Shown here: piece by piece, positions 8,645 through 18,300 of the stretch
How positions within the stretch are numbered: position 1 is the first letter of the stretch
Layout: each line of letters opens with the position of its first letter
DNA from: JAPXSY01 sp034003585
GTDB lineage: Bacteria; Verrucomicrobiota; Kiritimatiellia; RFP12; UBA1067
Direction of reading: 5' to 3'
Assembly: GCA_034003585.1 (NCBI GenBank)
Contig: JAVEYH010000009.1
Span: 1 to 54,533, forward strand
Length of the DNA stretch: 54,533 nucleotides
Made by a program: the position numbers and the translations under genes
The notes under the pieces: generated by a model
What the model saw: only the letters and a program-made list of their open reading frames with translations
Databases searched by the model: none
Told to the model about the DNA's origin: nothing

Positions 8645-9238
8645 ATGAGTGCACGCAAAGCGGCCCGCAAACGGGCCACGCGCGAAACCGAGATCGCGGT
8701 GACGCTGAATCTCGACGGGAACGGCGCCTGCCGGATCGAGACCGGCATCGGGTTTCTCAACCACATGCTGGAACTCTTCGCGCGCCACGCGCTCATTGAT
8801 CTGGAGGTGCAGGCTTCCGGGGATGTGCATGTGGATTATCATCACACGGTCGAAGACGTGGGTCTGGTGCTCGGCGCCTGCCTGAATGAGGCGCTCGGCG
8901 AACGGCGCGGCATCCGGCGTTACGGGTTCGCGCTGCTGCCGATGGACGAGGCGCTCTGCGAAGTGGCGGTGGATCTGGGCGGGCGGCCGTTCCTGGTCTT
9001 CGCCAGCCCGATGAAGCACATGCGGGTGCGCGATTTCGAGGTGCAACTGCTGGAGGAGTTCTTCCGCGCTTTGACGGTGGAGGGGCGCCTGAACCTGCAC
9101 CTGCGCCAGATCGCGGGGGAGGAGGCGCACCATGTCTGCGAAGCCTTCTTCAAGGGGGTCGCGCGCGCGCTGCGCATGGCGGTCGAACCGGATCCGCGCG
9201 AAACCGGCATCCCGTCCAGCAAGGGGATGATCGCGTGA
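8645..9238 (+). CDS. hisB: Imidazoleglycerol-phosphate dehydratase
   Basis: Sixth step of histidine biosynthesis: dehydrates imidazole-glycerol-3-phosphate to imidazole-acetol-phosphate. The 197-residue protein is the stand-alone dehydratase, without a phosphatase domain. It has the two Mn-binding histidine clusters, GFLNHMLELFARHALIDL and DYHHTVEDVG in the first half, the EEAHH cluster in the second half, and the closing PSSKG. GGAGGCGGAGC precedes the ATG. Its stop overlaps the hisA GTG start. The two his genes sit downstream of tat and are separated from the rest of the pathway, which is not in this window. Confidence 0.95.
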   Translation: MSARKAARKRATRETEIAVTLNLDGNGACRIETGIGFLNHMLELFARHALIDLEVQASGDVHVDYHHTVEDVGLVLGACLNEALGERRGIRRYGFALLPMDEALCEVAVDLGGRPFLVFASPMKHMRVRDFEVQLLEEFFRALTVEGRLNLHLRQIAGEEAHHVCEAFFKGVARALRMAVEPDPRETGIPSSKGMIA

Positions 9239-9957
9239 TCATTCTGCCGGCCATCGATCTGAAAGACGGCAAGTGCGTGCGGTTGCGCCAGGGCCGGGCT
9301 GAGGAGGTCACGGTCTACTCCGACGATCCGGTGGCGCAGGCGCGGCAGTGGTTTGCGCAGGGCGCCGAACAGTTGCATGTGGTGGATCTGGACGGGGCGT
9401 TTCAGGGCGAGCCCCGGCACACGGAGCAGATCGCGCAAATCGTCCGCGCCATCGGTATTCCGGTTGAAGTGGGCGGCGGCCTGCGCACGGACGCGCAGAT
9501 CGAACAGGTGCTGGAGGCGGGGGTCGCGCGCGCGATCCTCGGCACGCGCGCCGCGGAGAGTCTGGACGCGCTGCGCGCGCTGGCCCGGCGGTTTGGCGAG
9601 GCCATCGCGGTGGGGATCGACGCCCGCGACGGGTTGGTGCAGGTCCGGGGATGGGTGGAGACCACGAAAGTCCGCGCGGTCGATCTGGCGCGGCGGATGG
9701 AGGACGCGGGGGTCCGCACGATCATCTATACCGACACCGCGACCGACGGCATGTTGGGCGGGCCCAACCTCACGGCTCTGCGCGAACTGTGCGCAACGGT
9801 CACGTGCCGCGTCATCGCGTCGGGCGGCGTGAGCGCGCCGGAACACGCCGCCGCACTCCGCGATCTGGGATGCCCGAACCTGTACGGGGCGATCGTGGGC
9901 AAGGCGCTGTATGACGGCAAAACCACACTCGCAGCCATGCGGGCGGCGGCAGGCTGA
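9235..9957 (+). CDS. hisA: ProFAR isomerase HisA
   Basis: A 240-residue TIM-barrel enzyme of histidine biosynthesis that isomerises ProFAR to PRFAR. Features are PAIDLKDGKCVRL with the first catalytic Asp, DLDGAF, VGGGLRTDAQIE, the phosphate-binding loops, YTDTATDGM with the second catalytic Asp, and ASGGVS. GTG is the start codon and overlaps the hisB stop by three bases (GTGA), a translational-coupling arrangement. Distinguished from HisF by the initial PAIDL rather than IPCLDV and by TDTATDGM. Confidence 0.94.
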   Translation: MIILPAIDLKDGKCVRLRQGRAEEVTVYSDDPVAQARQWFAQGAEQLHVVDLDGAFQGEPRHTEQIAQIVRAIGIPVEVGGGLRTDAQIEQVLEAGVARAILGTRAAESLDALRALARRFGEAIAVGIDARDGLVQVRGWVETTKVRAVDLARRMEDAGVRTIIYTDTATDGMLGGPNLTALRELCATVTCRVIASGGVSAPEHAAALRDLGCPNLYGAIVGKALYDGKTTLAAMRAAAG

Positions 9958-9965
9958 AGGGGATT

Positions 9966-11255
9966 ATGCTCGGAACAACGAAGGTCACCCGGCTGAAGAA
10001 CGGGGTGTCGGTGGTCACGGCCGCCATTGAAAACGCGGAGAGCGTCGCGCTCGGCATCTGGGTCGGCGTCGGCGGGCGCCACGAGCGCCGCCGCCTCTCC
10101 GGCGTGAGTCATTTTCTGGAGCACATGCTGTTCAAAGGAACGCCGACGCGTTCGGCGCTGGCGCTTTCGCAGGCGATCGAGGGCCGGGGCGGGTACCTCA
10201 ACGCGTTCACGCAGGAGGAGGCCACCTGTTACTATGCGCGCCTGCCCCACGAATATCTGCCTCAGGCGTTCGATGTGCTGTCGGACATGTACCTGCACGC
10301 CTCGGTCCGCGAGGAGGATTTCCGGCGCGAGCGGGATGTGATCCTGGAGGAGATCAAGATGTATCAGGATCTCCCGCAGCATGTGGTGCAGGAGAATATG
10401 CAGGCGGCGATGTTTCGCGGTCACGCGCTCGGCGCGCCGCTTTCCGGCGATCCGCAGTCGTTGGCCGCGATGAGCCGCGAGACCCTGCTGCGCTTCAAGG
10501 CGCAGGCGTACGCGCCGGGCGCGTCGGTCTTCGCGTTCGCGGGGCGGCTGGAACATGAGGTCTGCGTGTCGCTTGTGGAGCGGGCCGTCGGCGCAGAGCC
10601 GCGGCGGCGCGGTCTGGGCTTCACGCGCGTGGACGCTTCGGTGCCCCAGACGCGCCTGTCGCTGGCGCGCAAGGAGATCGCCCAGGCGCATGCCGTGATC
10701 GGCTTCCGCATTTTCGGGCGCCATGACGACCGGCGTTACGCCTTGCGGGTGTTGAACGGCGTGCTGGGCGAAAACATGAGCTCCCGGCTGTTCCAGAGTG
10801 TGCGGGAGCGGCACGGCCTCTGTTACTCCATTAACTCCGGGTTCCAGTTGTTCGAAGAGACCGGCCTGTTCACGATCAGCGGCGGATTTGACGCGCGGCG
10901 CGCGATTGCGGCGCTGAAACGGACGGCGCAAGAGATGCGGCGCCTGATCGACACGCCGGTCGGCGCTCGCGAGTTGCGCCGCGCGAAGGAGTATCTGCAG
11001 GGGACCTTCCGGCTCGGGCTGGAGGGTGCCGGGAACCAGATGATGTTTATCGGCGAATCGCTGCTGAATTATGGCCGGGTCGTCTGCCCGCAGGAAACGC
11101 TTGCAGGGATCGAGGCGGTTACCGCAGGCGACGTGCAACGTGTTGCGGAAGAGGTCTTTGAGCCGTCGCGTCTCACGCTGTCGCTGGTGGTGCCGAACGC
11201 GCAGGCCGAGAGCGAAGAGGACTGGATGGCGAGTCTGGCCGCTGTGTTCGCCTGA
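9966..11255 (+). CDS. M16-family zinc metallopeptidase
   Basis: A 429-residue single-unit insulinase/processing-peptidase-type protease. The inverted zinc motif H49-F-L-E52-H53 is intact. The third ligand region is also present (LPQAFDVLSDMYLHASVREEDFRRERDVILEEIK in outline, with the conserved Glu of VILEEI). The second M16 domain carries the substrate-handling GLCYSINSG motif. It resembles the YmxG/PqqL-type peptidases found beside many bacterial housekeeping genes. No signal peptide was seen, so it is probably cytoplasmic. It starts nine bases after hisA and looks co-transcribed with it. The physiological substrate is unknown. Confidence 0.9.
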   Translation: MLGTTKVTRLKNGVSVVTAAIENAESVALGIWVGVGGRHERRRLSGVSHFLEHMLFKGTPTRSALALSQAIEGRGGYLNAFTQEEATCYYARLPHEYLPQAFDVLSDMYLHASVREEDFRRERDVILEEIKMYQDLPQHVVQENMQAAMFRGHALGAPLSGDPQSLAAMSRETLLRFKAQAYAPGASVFAFAGRLEHEVCVSLVERAVGAEPRRRGLGFTRVDASVPQTRLSLARKEIAQAHAVIGFRIFGRHDDRRYALRVLNGVLGENMSSRLFQSVRERHGLCYSINSGFQLFEETGLFTISGGFDARRAIAALKRTAQEMRRLIDTPVGARELRRAKEYLQGTFRLGLEGAGNQMMFIGESLLNYGRVVCPQETLAGIEAVTAGDVQRVAEEVFEPSRLTLSLVVPNAQAESEEDWMASLAAVFA

Positions 11256-11282
11256 CGGCCGGACCGCGGAAAGGGGGCGCGA

Positions 11283-13970
11283 ATGCGCGAAGCGGGTCAG
11301 GATGCGGAAACGCCTCTGCGCGTGCCTCCGGCCGGAGACTGGCGCACCACGGACCAGGATGAGGTCAACCGCCGGAAACTGCGTGCCGCCAGCGAGCCGA
11401 TGACCATCCGCAATCGCACGCCGGCCCATCCCGTGTTCTCGAATTTCAGCGTCACGTCCCGGGGCAGCGGTCAGACCTATCAGGTCGAGGTGCGGGAGGT
11501 GTCGCCGCGGATCGGCTCCTGCACCTGCCTGGATTTCCGCGTCAACGGCCTCGGAACCTGCAAGCATCTGGAGGGGGTATTGCGCGAACTCGCGTGCGGC
11601 GAACCCCTGTCCGGCCGCATCGATCTGGTGCCGGACCGGGTCACGGGGCGTCTGCTGATCGAACGGAACCTGAACCGGCTGCCGGCCGCCCTGCGCCCGT
11701 ATTTCGACATCACCGGCCTGGCGCTGCCCGAGTTCGCGCCGGCAGAGATTCTGGCCGCATGCGGACGGGCCGGTCCGGACGCGGTGCGCGTTTCGCAGGA
11801 TGTCGCGCCCTGGATGGCACGCCAGGCGCGGCAGGCGGACCGCATCCGGCTGCGCCGGGCCTACGAGCATGCGGTGCGTTCCGGACAGTACCCGCCGCAA
11901 GAGACCCTCGAACCGCTCTTGCCGTATCAGCGTGAGGGCATGCTGCACCTGGCCTTCACGGGCCGCGCCCTGCTGGCGGATGAGATGGGGTTGGGAAAGG
12001 CGGTTCAGGCGGTCGCGGCCGTGGCGCTGTTGTACCGGCTGGGTGAGGTGCGCCATGCGGTGGCGGTCGTGCCGGACGCCCACCGGCGGGAATGGGAGGG
12101 ACATATCCGGCGGTACACGGCGCTTCCGTGCGAGGCGGTCGCCGGGGACCGTGCGGCGCGGCGGCGCGCCTATGAGCGAAAAGCCGCGTTCACGCTGGTC
12201 AGCTATGAGCAGGTGTTGCGCGACGACCGTCTCCTTCTGGATCTGCTGCGGCCGGAGTGCGTGATTCTCGATGAGGCGCAGCGCATCCGGAATTGGAACA
12301 CGCGGACGGCGCGGACCCTGAAGCAAATGGAGAGCCGGTACCTTTTCGTGCTGACCGGCGCGCCGCTGGAACAGCGTCTCGACGAACTCTACACGCTGAT
12401 GTCGCTTATCGACCCGGAAGTGCTCGGGCCGCTCTTCCGGTTCAACCGCGAGTTTTACACGCTGGATGAGGACGGGCGTCCGGCGGGTCACCAGAATCTG
12501 CACCGGTTACGGGAGCGCATCCGGCCGTACGTCCTGCAGCGCCGCCGCGCAGAGGTGGAGACCGAGCTCCCCGACCGCACGGAACGGGTCGTGTGTGTGC
12601 CGATGGCGCCGGAACAGCGCGACCGGTATGCGGCGCATGAAGCCCAGGCCGCGCTTCTGGCCGCCCTGTCGCTACGGCGCGCGCTGACCCGTTCGGAGAC
12701 GGATCGGCTGCAGCGTGAAATCGCCAGGATGCGCATGCTTTGCGATACGCCGTACATTACGGACGAGGCGTGCCGTGTCTGCCCCAAACTGGAGGAGCTG
12801 GGTAACGCCATGGAGAGTGTCCTGGCCACGCCCGGGGTCAAGGTTTTGGTCTGTTCCGAGTGGGAGCGCATGTTGCAACCGGTGCGCGCGTTGTGCGAGC
12901 GGCAGGGGTGGGGCTATGCGTGGCATGTCGGGTCCGTGCCCCAGGGCCAGCGGAAACGCGAAATCCGGCGCTTCCGCAACGAGCCTGCCTGCCGTGTCTT
13001 TCTGGCCACGGATGCGGGTTGTCCGGAGGGGAGCCTGTCGCAGGCGAGTGTGGTGGTCCAATGTGATGTGCCGTGGACTGTGGCGCGGTTCGAACAACGG
13101 ATCGCGCGCGTGTGCCATCCGCATCAGGTGCGCAGCGTCACGGTTCTGAACCTGGTGGCGGCCGACAGCATCGAGTCGCGTTTGCTGGAGCAGTTGACGC
13201 GGGAACGTGCCGGCGGCGGTGCGGCCGAGGGTGCGCGCGTCTCCCTGACGCAGCGTCTGGCGGCGTTACTGCCTGTGGCGGAGGCGGCGGCGCGGGTGCC
13301 TGTGGCGCACCCGTCCTTCGAGGCGTTGCGCGCGCTTGATCCGGAATTGGGGTTTGCGGCCGCGCTCGCGGAACGGCTGGGCGAAAAACTGGTGGCTTGC
13401 GACGTGTGGCACACGGAGGAGGGGGGGGCGGTTTTCCTGCTGGCGGCCGAAGGGTCGCTTCGCGTGGCCAGTCTGGTTGCCGACCGGCTGGCCGCCGACT
13501 GGTTCGCGCGTGCGGCGACAGGACCGGTTCTCGAGGTGGTGGCTCCCGGTACCTGCGACGTCCTGCGACGGCTCGTGGACAAAGGGTGGGTGCGGGTGCC
13601 GCAACCCGGCGCGCGCACGCTCTACCAGCGTGGGCAGGGACTCTCCCGGCCCAAACTGACGCCGGATGACGGGCAGGCCCGGATTCTGGAGTTGCGCGAA
13701 CAGGCGAAGCAGGCTTTCCGCCAGGCCCGGCGGCTGATGAGGCAACTGGCGTTCGATGCGGCGCGGGAGCCCCTGGAGTCGTCCATGGTGCTGCTGGCGC
13801 GGGCCTTCGCCCGGCAGCGCCGCATCGCCGAACCGCAACATGCCCGGCAGACGCTCACCGAGCCGTACGCGGGGTTGTGGGGCGACCTGCTGCCGGTGCT
13901 GCGCGAAGGGTTTCAGGAAAGCTCGCCGGTGGCGTTGTCCCGCGCGCTGATGGCGAAGTTCGGCGGGTAA
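11283..13970 (+). CDS. SWIM zinc-finger SNF2-type ATPase, altered motifs
   Basis: An 895-residue protein. The N-terminus carries a SWIM zinc finger (C80-T-C82 ... C93-K-H95), which binds nucleic acid or protein. A SNF2/helicase superfamily-2 ATPase follows. Motif I reads DEMGLGKA with K239-A240, where the family has Lys-Thr. Motif II is L-D330-E331-A-Q, and motif III is LTGAPLEQRLDELYTLMSLID. The C-terminal helicase lobe ends in QRIARVCHPHQ where active family members have QRIGRI(H)R.GQ, followed by the usual V..LV..DSIE. About 250 C-terminal residues are of unknown fold. Missing the motif-I threonine and a motif-VI arginine, it may be a weak or inactive ATPase. It lies downstream of the M16 peptidase, with a 27-base gap. 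Confidence 0.85.
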   Translation: MREAGQDAETPLRVPPAGDWRTTDQDEVNRRKLRAASEPMTIRNRTPAHPVFSNFSVTSRGSGQTYQVEVREVSPRIGSCTCLDFRVNGLGTCKHLEGVLRELACGEPLSGRIDLVPDRVTGRLLIERNLNRLPAALRPYFDITGLALPEFAPAEILAACGRAGPDAVRVSQDVAPWMARQARQADRIRLRRAYEHAVRSGQYPPQETLEPLLPYQREGMLHLAFTGRALLADEMGLGKAVQAVAAVALLYRLGEVRHAVAVVPDAHRREWEGHIRRYTALPCEAVAGDRAARRRAYERKAAFTLVSYEQVLRDDRLLLDLLRPECVILDEAQRIRNWNTRTARTLKQMESRYLFVLTGAPLEQRLDELYTLMSLIDPEVLGPLFRFNREFYTLDEDGRPAGHQNLHRLRERIRPYVLQRRRAEVETELPDRTERVVCVPMAPEQRDRYAAHEAQAALLAALSLRRALTRSETDRLQREIARMRMLCDTPYITDEACRVCPKLEELGNAMESVLATPGVKVLVCSEWERMLQPVRALCERQGWGYAWHVGSVPQGQRKREIRRFRNEPACRVFLATDAGCPEGSLSQASVVVQCDVPWTVARFEQRIARVCHPHQVRSVTVLNLVAADSIESRLLEQLTRERAGGGAAEGARVSLTQRLAALLPVAEAAARVPVAHPSFEALRALDPELGFAAALAERLGEKLVACDVWHTEEGGAVFLLAAEGSLRVASLVADRLAADWFARAATGPVLEVVAPGTCDVLRRLVDKGWVRVPQPGARTLYQRGQGLSRPKLTPDDGQARILELREQAKQAFRQARRLMRQLAFDAAREPLESSMVLLARAFARQRRIAEPQHARQTLTEPYAGLWGDLLPVLREGFQESSPVALSRALMAKFGG

Positions 13971-14010
13971 CCGGCCGGAAGCGGCGGACGGAGCGCATGC
14001 CGCGGGCCGG

Positions 14011-15336
14011 TCAGCCGCGCGTTTCCGTCACCGTGGCTCCCAGGCCGCGGAGCTGCGGCACGAAATCCGGGAACGATTCGTTCAGAATCTCGGCGCGGCG
14101 CACGGACACCGGTTCGGGCGCGGCGAAGCCCGCCAGCGCCAGGGACATGGCCAGACGGTGATCGCCGTGGGCCTCGCAGGCGCCGCCCCGCAGGGATCCG
14201 CCATGGATCGTGAACCCGTCGCGGCGTTCCTCGACCCGCGCGCCGAGCGCGCGCAGCTCCGCGCACAGCACCGCGATCCGGTCCGTCTCTTTGTACCGCA
14301 ACTCTTCGGCTTCCCGCACTTCGGTGACACCGCGCGCGAAACAGGCGGCGACCGCGAAGACCGGGAATTCGTCGATCATCCGCACCACACGCTCGCCCTC
14401 CACCCGCACGGCTTGAAGCGGTGCGGCGGTCAGGCGCAGATCGCCCACCGGTTCGCCGGCCGCGGTCCGCGGGTTCTCCACGGTCAGGTCGGCGCCCATC
14501 TCGCGCAGCGCATCCAGAATGCCGGTACGCGTGGGGTTGAGGCCCACGTTGCGGAGCAGGACGGTCGACCCGGGGATCAGGGCGGCCGCGACCAGCAGGA
14601 ACGCGGCGGAGGAGAGGTCGCCCGGCAGGGTGAGGGCGAGCGGGGTCAGGGGCCGCGCGAGGGGTTCGATCCGCACCTCCGGGCCGCAAACGCGGATGCC
14701 CGCGCCCATGGAGGCGAGCAGGCGTTCCGTGTGGTCGCGGGAAGGTCCGGGTTCGCGGAGAACCGTTTCGCCATCCGCGGCGAGGGCCGCCAGAATCAGA
14801 CAGGACTTGACCTGCGCGCTCGCCACGGGCAGGACGTACGATCGGGCGCGGAGCGGCACGTCGGGGCCGCGCGCGGCGAGGGTGATGGGCGCGCAGTTGT
14901 TGGGGGGGGTCGAGACGGGAACGCCCATGGCGCGGAGCGGTTCCGTGATGCGGTCCATCGGCCGTTTGCGCAACCCCGCCGAACCGTCGAGCACACAGGG
15001 CGTGCCCGCAGCCGCGAGCGCGCCGGCCAGCATGCGGATCGTGGTGGCCGAGTTGCCGCAGCAGAGCGGGCGGGTTGGCGGCGCGAAGCCGCGGAGCCCT
15101 TTGCCGGAAACGGTCAGCCGGTTCCCCTCCAGACGCCACGCCACGCCCAGGGCGGTGAGGGCGTCGAGCATCGCGCGCGTGACGCCGGAGACGAGGAACC
15201 GGTCCACCACGCTGACCCCTTCGGCCAGGGCCGCGAAGAGCGCGGCGCGGTGCGAGAGGGATTTGTCGCCGGGAAGGACCGGTTCGCCGGTCAGGGGCCG
15301 GCCTGCGGAAACGGAGAGCGTGAGCGGGTGTTGCAT
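14011..15336 (-). CDS. aroA: EPSP synthase (3-phosphoshikimate carboxyvinyltransferase)
   Basis: Shikimate-pathway enzyme joining shikimate-3-phosphate and PEP, 441 residues. Family motifs appear in order: PGDKSLSHRAAL near residue 23, CGNSATTIRML, DGSAGLRKRPM, LPGDLSSAAFLL, DEFPVFAVAACFARGVT, RYKETDRI and the late GDHRLAMSLALAG. Both globular halves are complete. The gene converges on the SNF2-type gene with a 40-base gap. It follows the transglutaminase-type gene by 16 bases, so the two are probably one transcript, although the functions look unrelated. Confidence 0.95.
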   Translation of the reverse strand: MQHPLTLSVSAGRPLTGEPVLPGDKSLSHRAALFAALAEGVSVVDRFLVSGVTRAMLDALTALGVAWRLEGNRLTVSGKGLRGFAPPTRPLCCGNSATTIRMLAGALAAAGTPCVLDGSAGLRKRPMDRITEPLRAMGVPVSTPPNNCAPITLAARGPDVPLRARSYVLPVASAQVKSCLILAALAADGETVLREPGPSRDHTERLLASMGAGIRVCGPEVRIEPLARPLTPLALTLPGDLSSAAFLLVAAALIPGSTVLLRNVGLNPTRTGILDALREMGADLTVENPRTAAGEPVGDLRLTAAPLQAVRVEGERVVRMIDEFPVFAVAACFARGVTEVREAEELRYKETDRIAVLCAELRALGARVEERRDGFTIHGGSLRGGACEAHGDHRLAMSLALAGFAAPEPVSVRRAEILNESFPDFVPQLRGLGATVTETRG

Positions 15337-15352
15337 AGCGGTAGATCGTCCG

Positions 15353-18300
15353 TTAGGGTGCGGGTTGAAGGGCGGCGGGCCGTTCGGCCACCAGAGTACG
15401 CGTTGCGGGGTGCGCGAGGCGCCGGTTGTACTCCAGCAGCGCCGGATAGAGCTCCGCGGGGAGTTCCGCGCTCCGGCGCGCCAGCGCGCGCGTGATCGTG
15501 ATCTGCACGCGCCCGTCGGCGCGGGTCATGCGCTTCACGCTGTAGTCCAGCGTGCCGAGTCCGTTCGGCAGGGTCCAGTGCTTGGATTCGGGAAGCACGG
15601 GCAGACGCGTGTACCCCGGCGGCAGAAGGATTTCGCAGGTCAGGTCCGATGTGTCGCGCATTCCGAGAAACAGCGGGTTCACGCGCGAGTCGGCGCGCAG
15701 GGGGAAGAGGATTCCCGCCACCTCGGGGATGAGGAGCGTCAGCGTGCGGCCTTCCCGTGTGGCGTACCGCGCGGCGGTGACCGTATGGGTTCGCACACAG
15801 GGGTAGCCTTCGGTTTCGGTGATCAGCGCGGAGGCGGGTTCCGCCGCATGGGCGATCGCGCTGACGAGTTCGAGGTGATGCCGCCGCCGCTCTTCCGGCA
15901 GCATCTCGCGGTACTGTTTGCGGAAGGTGCCGGCCTGGGTTCCGAAAAACCGGTTGCTGACCGTGATCCGCGCGGAACCGGAGGCGTCGAGATCGATCGT
16001 CCACGCATGGTGCGAGCGGTTGCGTAACGATTCGTCGAGTTCGATCGTCACGGGGCGTCCCCTGAGCGTGAGCGCGGGCGCGCCCTCGAGCCCCGAACTG
16101 CCGGGTTCGCTGTACTGATCCCCCTCGTTGAGATAGCAGATCCCGTCCCGGAGCCTCACCGCCACCAGCGGATGGCTGTAAAACCCGATTTGGGGAATCT
16201 CCCGCATCGGCTGCGAAAAGGCCGGATAGCGCGTCGTGTCCTGGCCCGCGAAGAGCAGTTCCGCGTCGAACCCAGCGGCGCGCAGCATGGACCGCAGCAG
16301 CAAGGCGCGGTCTGCGGGATGTCCGTATTGGTCGGCGAGCGTGCGGTCGGGCGGGGAGAGGCAATCCGGCGGCAGGTCGAGAAACGCGGGGCCTGCGGGC
16401 CGGATGGTGCGCAACACCTCGTCGCGGACCGCGAGCAGGCGCTCGCGCGGATCGCGGAGGCCCCGGACCAGCTCTTTCGCGCGGCGGCGCGCCGCGCGAT
16501 CCGTGTCGGCGGCCGTCTCCGCGGCGCGGCGCAGCAACCGCGCGTACCCGGGCCAGTCGCCGAAGGAGACGAAGAGGGTGGGACGGAAGAAGTGCCAGGG
16601 CGGGAGCATCTCTTCCGTACGGGTGACCGGCTGCCGCGGGGCGTGCCAGGTGCGGGTGATCAGGCCGTCCCGGGTTTCCGAACCGGCGGTGACGGAACCG
16701 GGATGGACCAGCCGGATGGCGGGGTTGAGCGTGTCGGGATAGATGAGCCGGTAGACCGCCTCCGCAACCGGGGCCGTCCCGCCGAAGGTGTGCGTGTGGC
16801 AGTAAAACGGGGCGTTGGTCTGCGTGAAACGGGTGGTCACGGTGATCACGCTGCCGGTTTCCACCCCCGGCAGATTCACCACGAGCAGCTTGCCTGCGGG
16901 ATACCGCGGGGCTGATCCGGTCCAGGCGGCGTCCATCCGGTTCATCTCCTTGGACGTCACGGTGTGCACGGTCCCGTTGGCGTTGGAGACCGTGGCGGCA
17001 AGCAGGTCGACTTGTTGCCAGACGGGATTGAAGGGGATTTTCAACTCCGAATTGTTCTTCTTGCCCGCGTAGGTGAGAACCCGTCGGGACCAGGTGTGGA
17101 TGGTGGTCCAGGCGTGGGGCGAAACCAGGCGCGTTTCGGTGATGTCGTGGAGCGTCTCCTGGTCAGGCGGGTTCGGGTCACCCGCCTCGAACAGCGGCCG
17201 TTTCCGTCCCGCGAATTCGATTTCCCTGAGGATGCGTTTCAGCTCGAGATAATCGGACGGGGAGAACTCCGGCGTTTTCAGGTGATAGGTGAGCGACCCC
17301 GAAAGCACGGTGTTGCTGACGGACTGGCGCATGGCGAAGAAAACCCCCGCGCGGTCGATACGCACCTCGGCGGGCAGGGTGTGGGGCGCACCCAGACCTG
17401 CGGCGGCATGCAGCGAGACCCGTTCCTCCGTGCCGCAGGTGATGCCGGTTTCCAGCGGATACCGGCGCTTGTCCAGCCCGGTCTGGCCGATGACGAAATT
17501 CGCATAGCCCAGTCCGGTGCCGAGCCAGGGCAGGGCGAGCAGGTCCAGCCCCTCGCCGCGCACGGGAAACTCCGGGACGCGGCTGGTCAGGGTCACCGCG
17601 AGCGGGGTTTCCGTGTCGCGCAAATCCTCCGGGGCGATCACACACTCGATCACCTCGGCGCCGGGAAGCCGGTTCTTGAGGGCCGCCTCGAAAAAGTTGC
17701 GGCGCTGTTCCGGCTTCTGCCGGACGAGGTGGCCGCGGTAGGCGTTGTCATTGATGCCCTCAAACCGGATGCGCGTCTTCAGCAGTAGCGAGCCGTTGCG
17801 GTCCAGCGTGCCTTCCGTCTCGATGCGGGTCAGATTCTTCTCCGCGGGGTACACATCCGAGACCCGCAGGGTTTCGCCCTCGGGCCGCGCCACCAGATAG
17901 CTGCGGTTGCAGAGGTAGGCCGGAAAGAGGTCACGGGTGTTCTCGTCCGTGGGGTCCATCAGCAGGTAGCCGCCGCCCGGGCTATCCACGGCGGTGACGG
18001 CATGGTTGAAGAACGGCACCGGCACGTCGGGGTCCATCTTGGCGCCCGCGTGGATCAGCACGGGATAGGCGGCGATCCCGGCCATGCGCAGCAGGGCGAC
18101 GAGCAAAGCGGCTTTGTCGCGGCAGACGCCGTAGCGGTTATCGAAGGTCAGGCTGACGGCATGCGGCTCATAACCGGGGGCGGTGTCCTCAGCCGTGATG
18201 CCCATGTACCGGATCTCCTGCGACACGAATTTGAAGATCCGGCGGACGCGCTCTTCGCGCGTGTTTGCGCCCGCAATCAAAGCGTCGACCCGGGTTCGCA

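Noticed and set aside
9726..12503. 925-codon open frame on the minus strand
   Set aside because: Lies opposite hisA, the M16 peptidase and the SNF2-type gene, all of which have strong family motifs; it has none itself.
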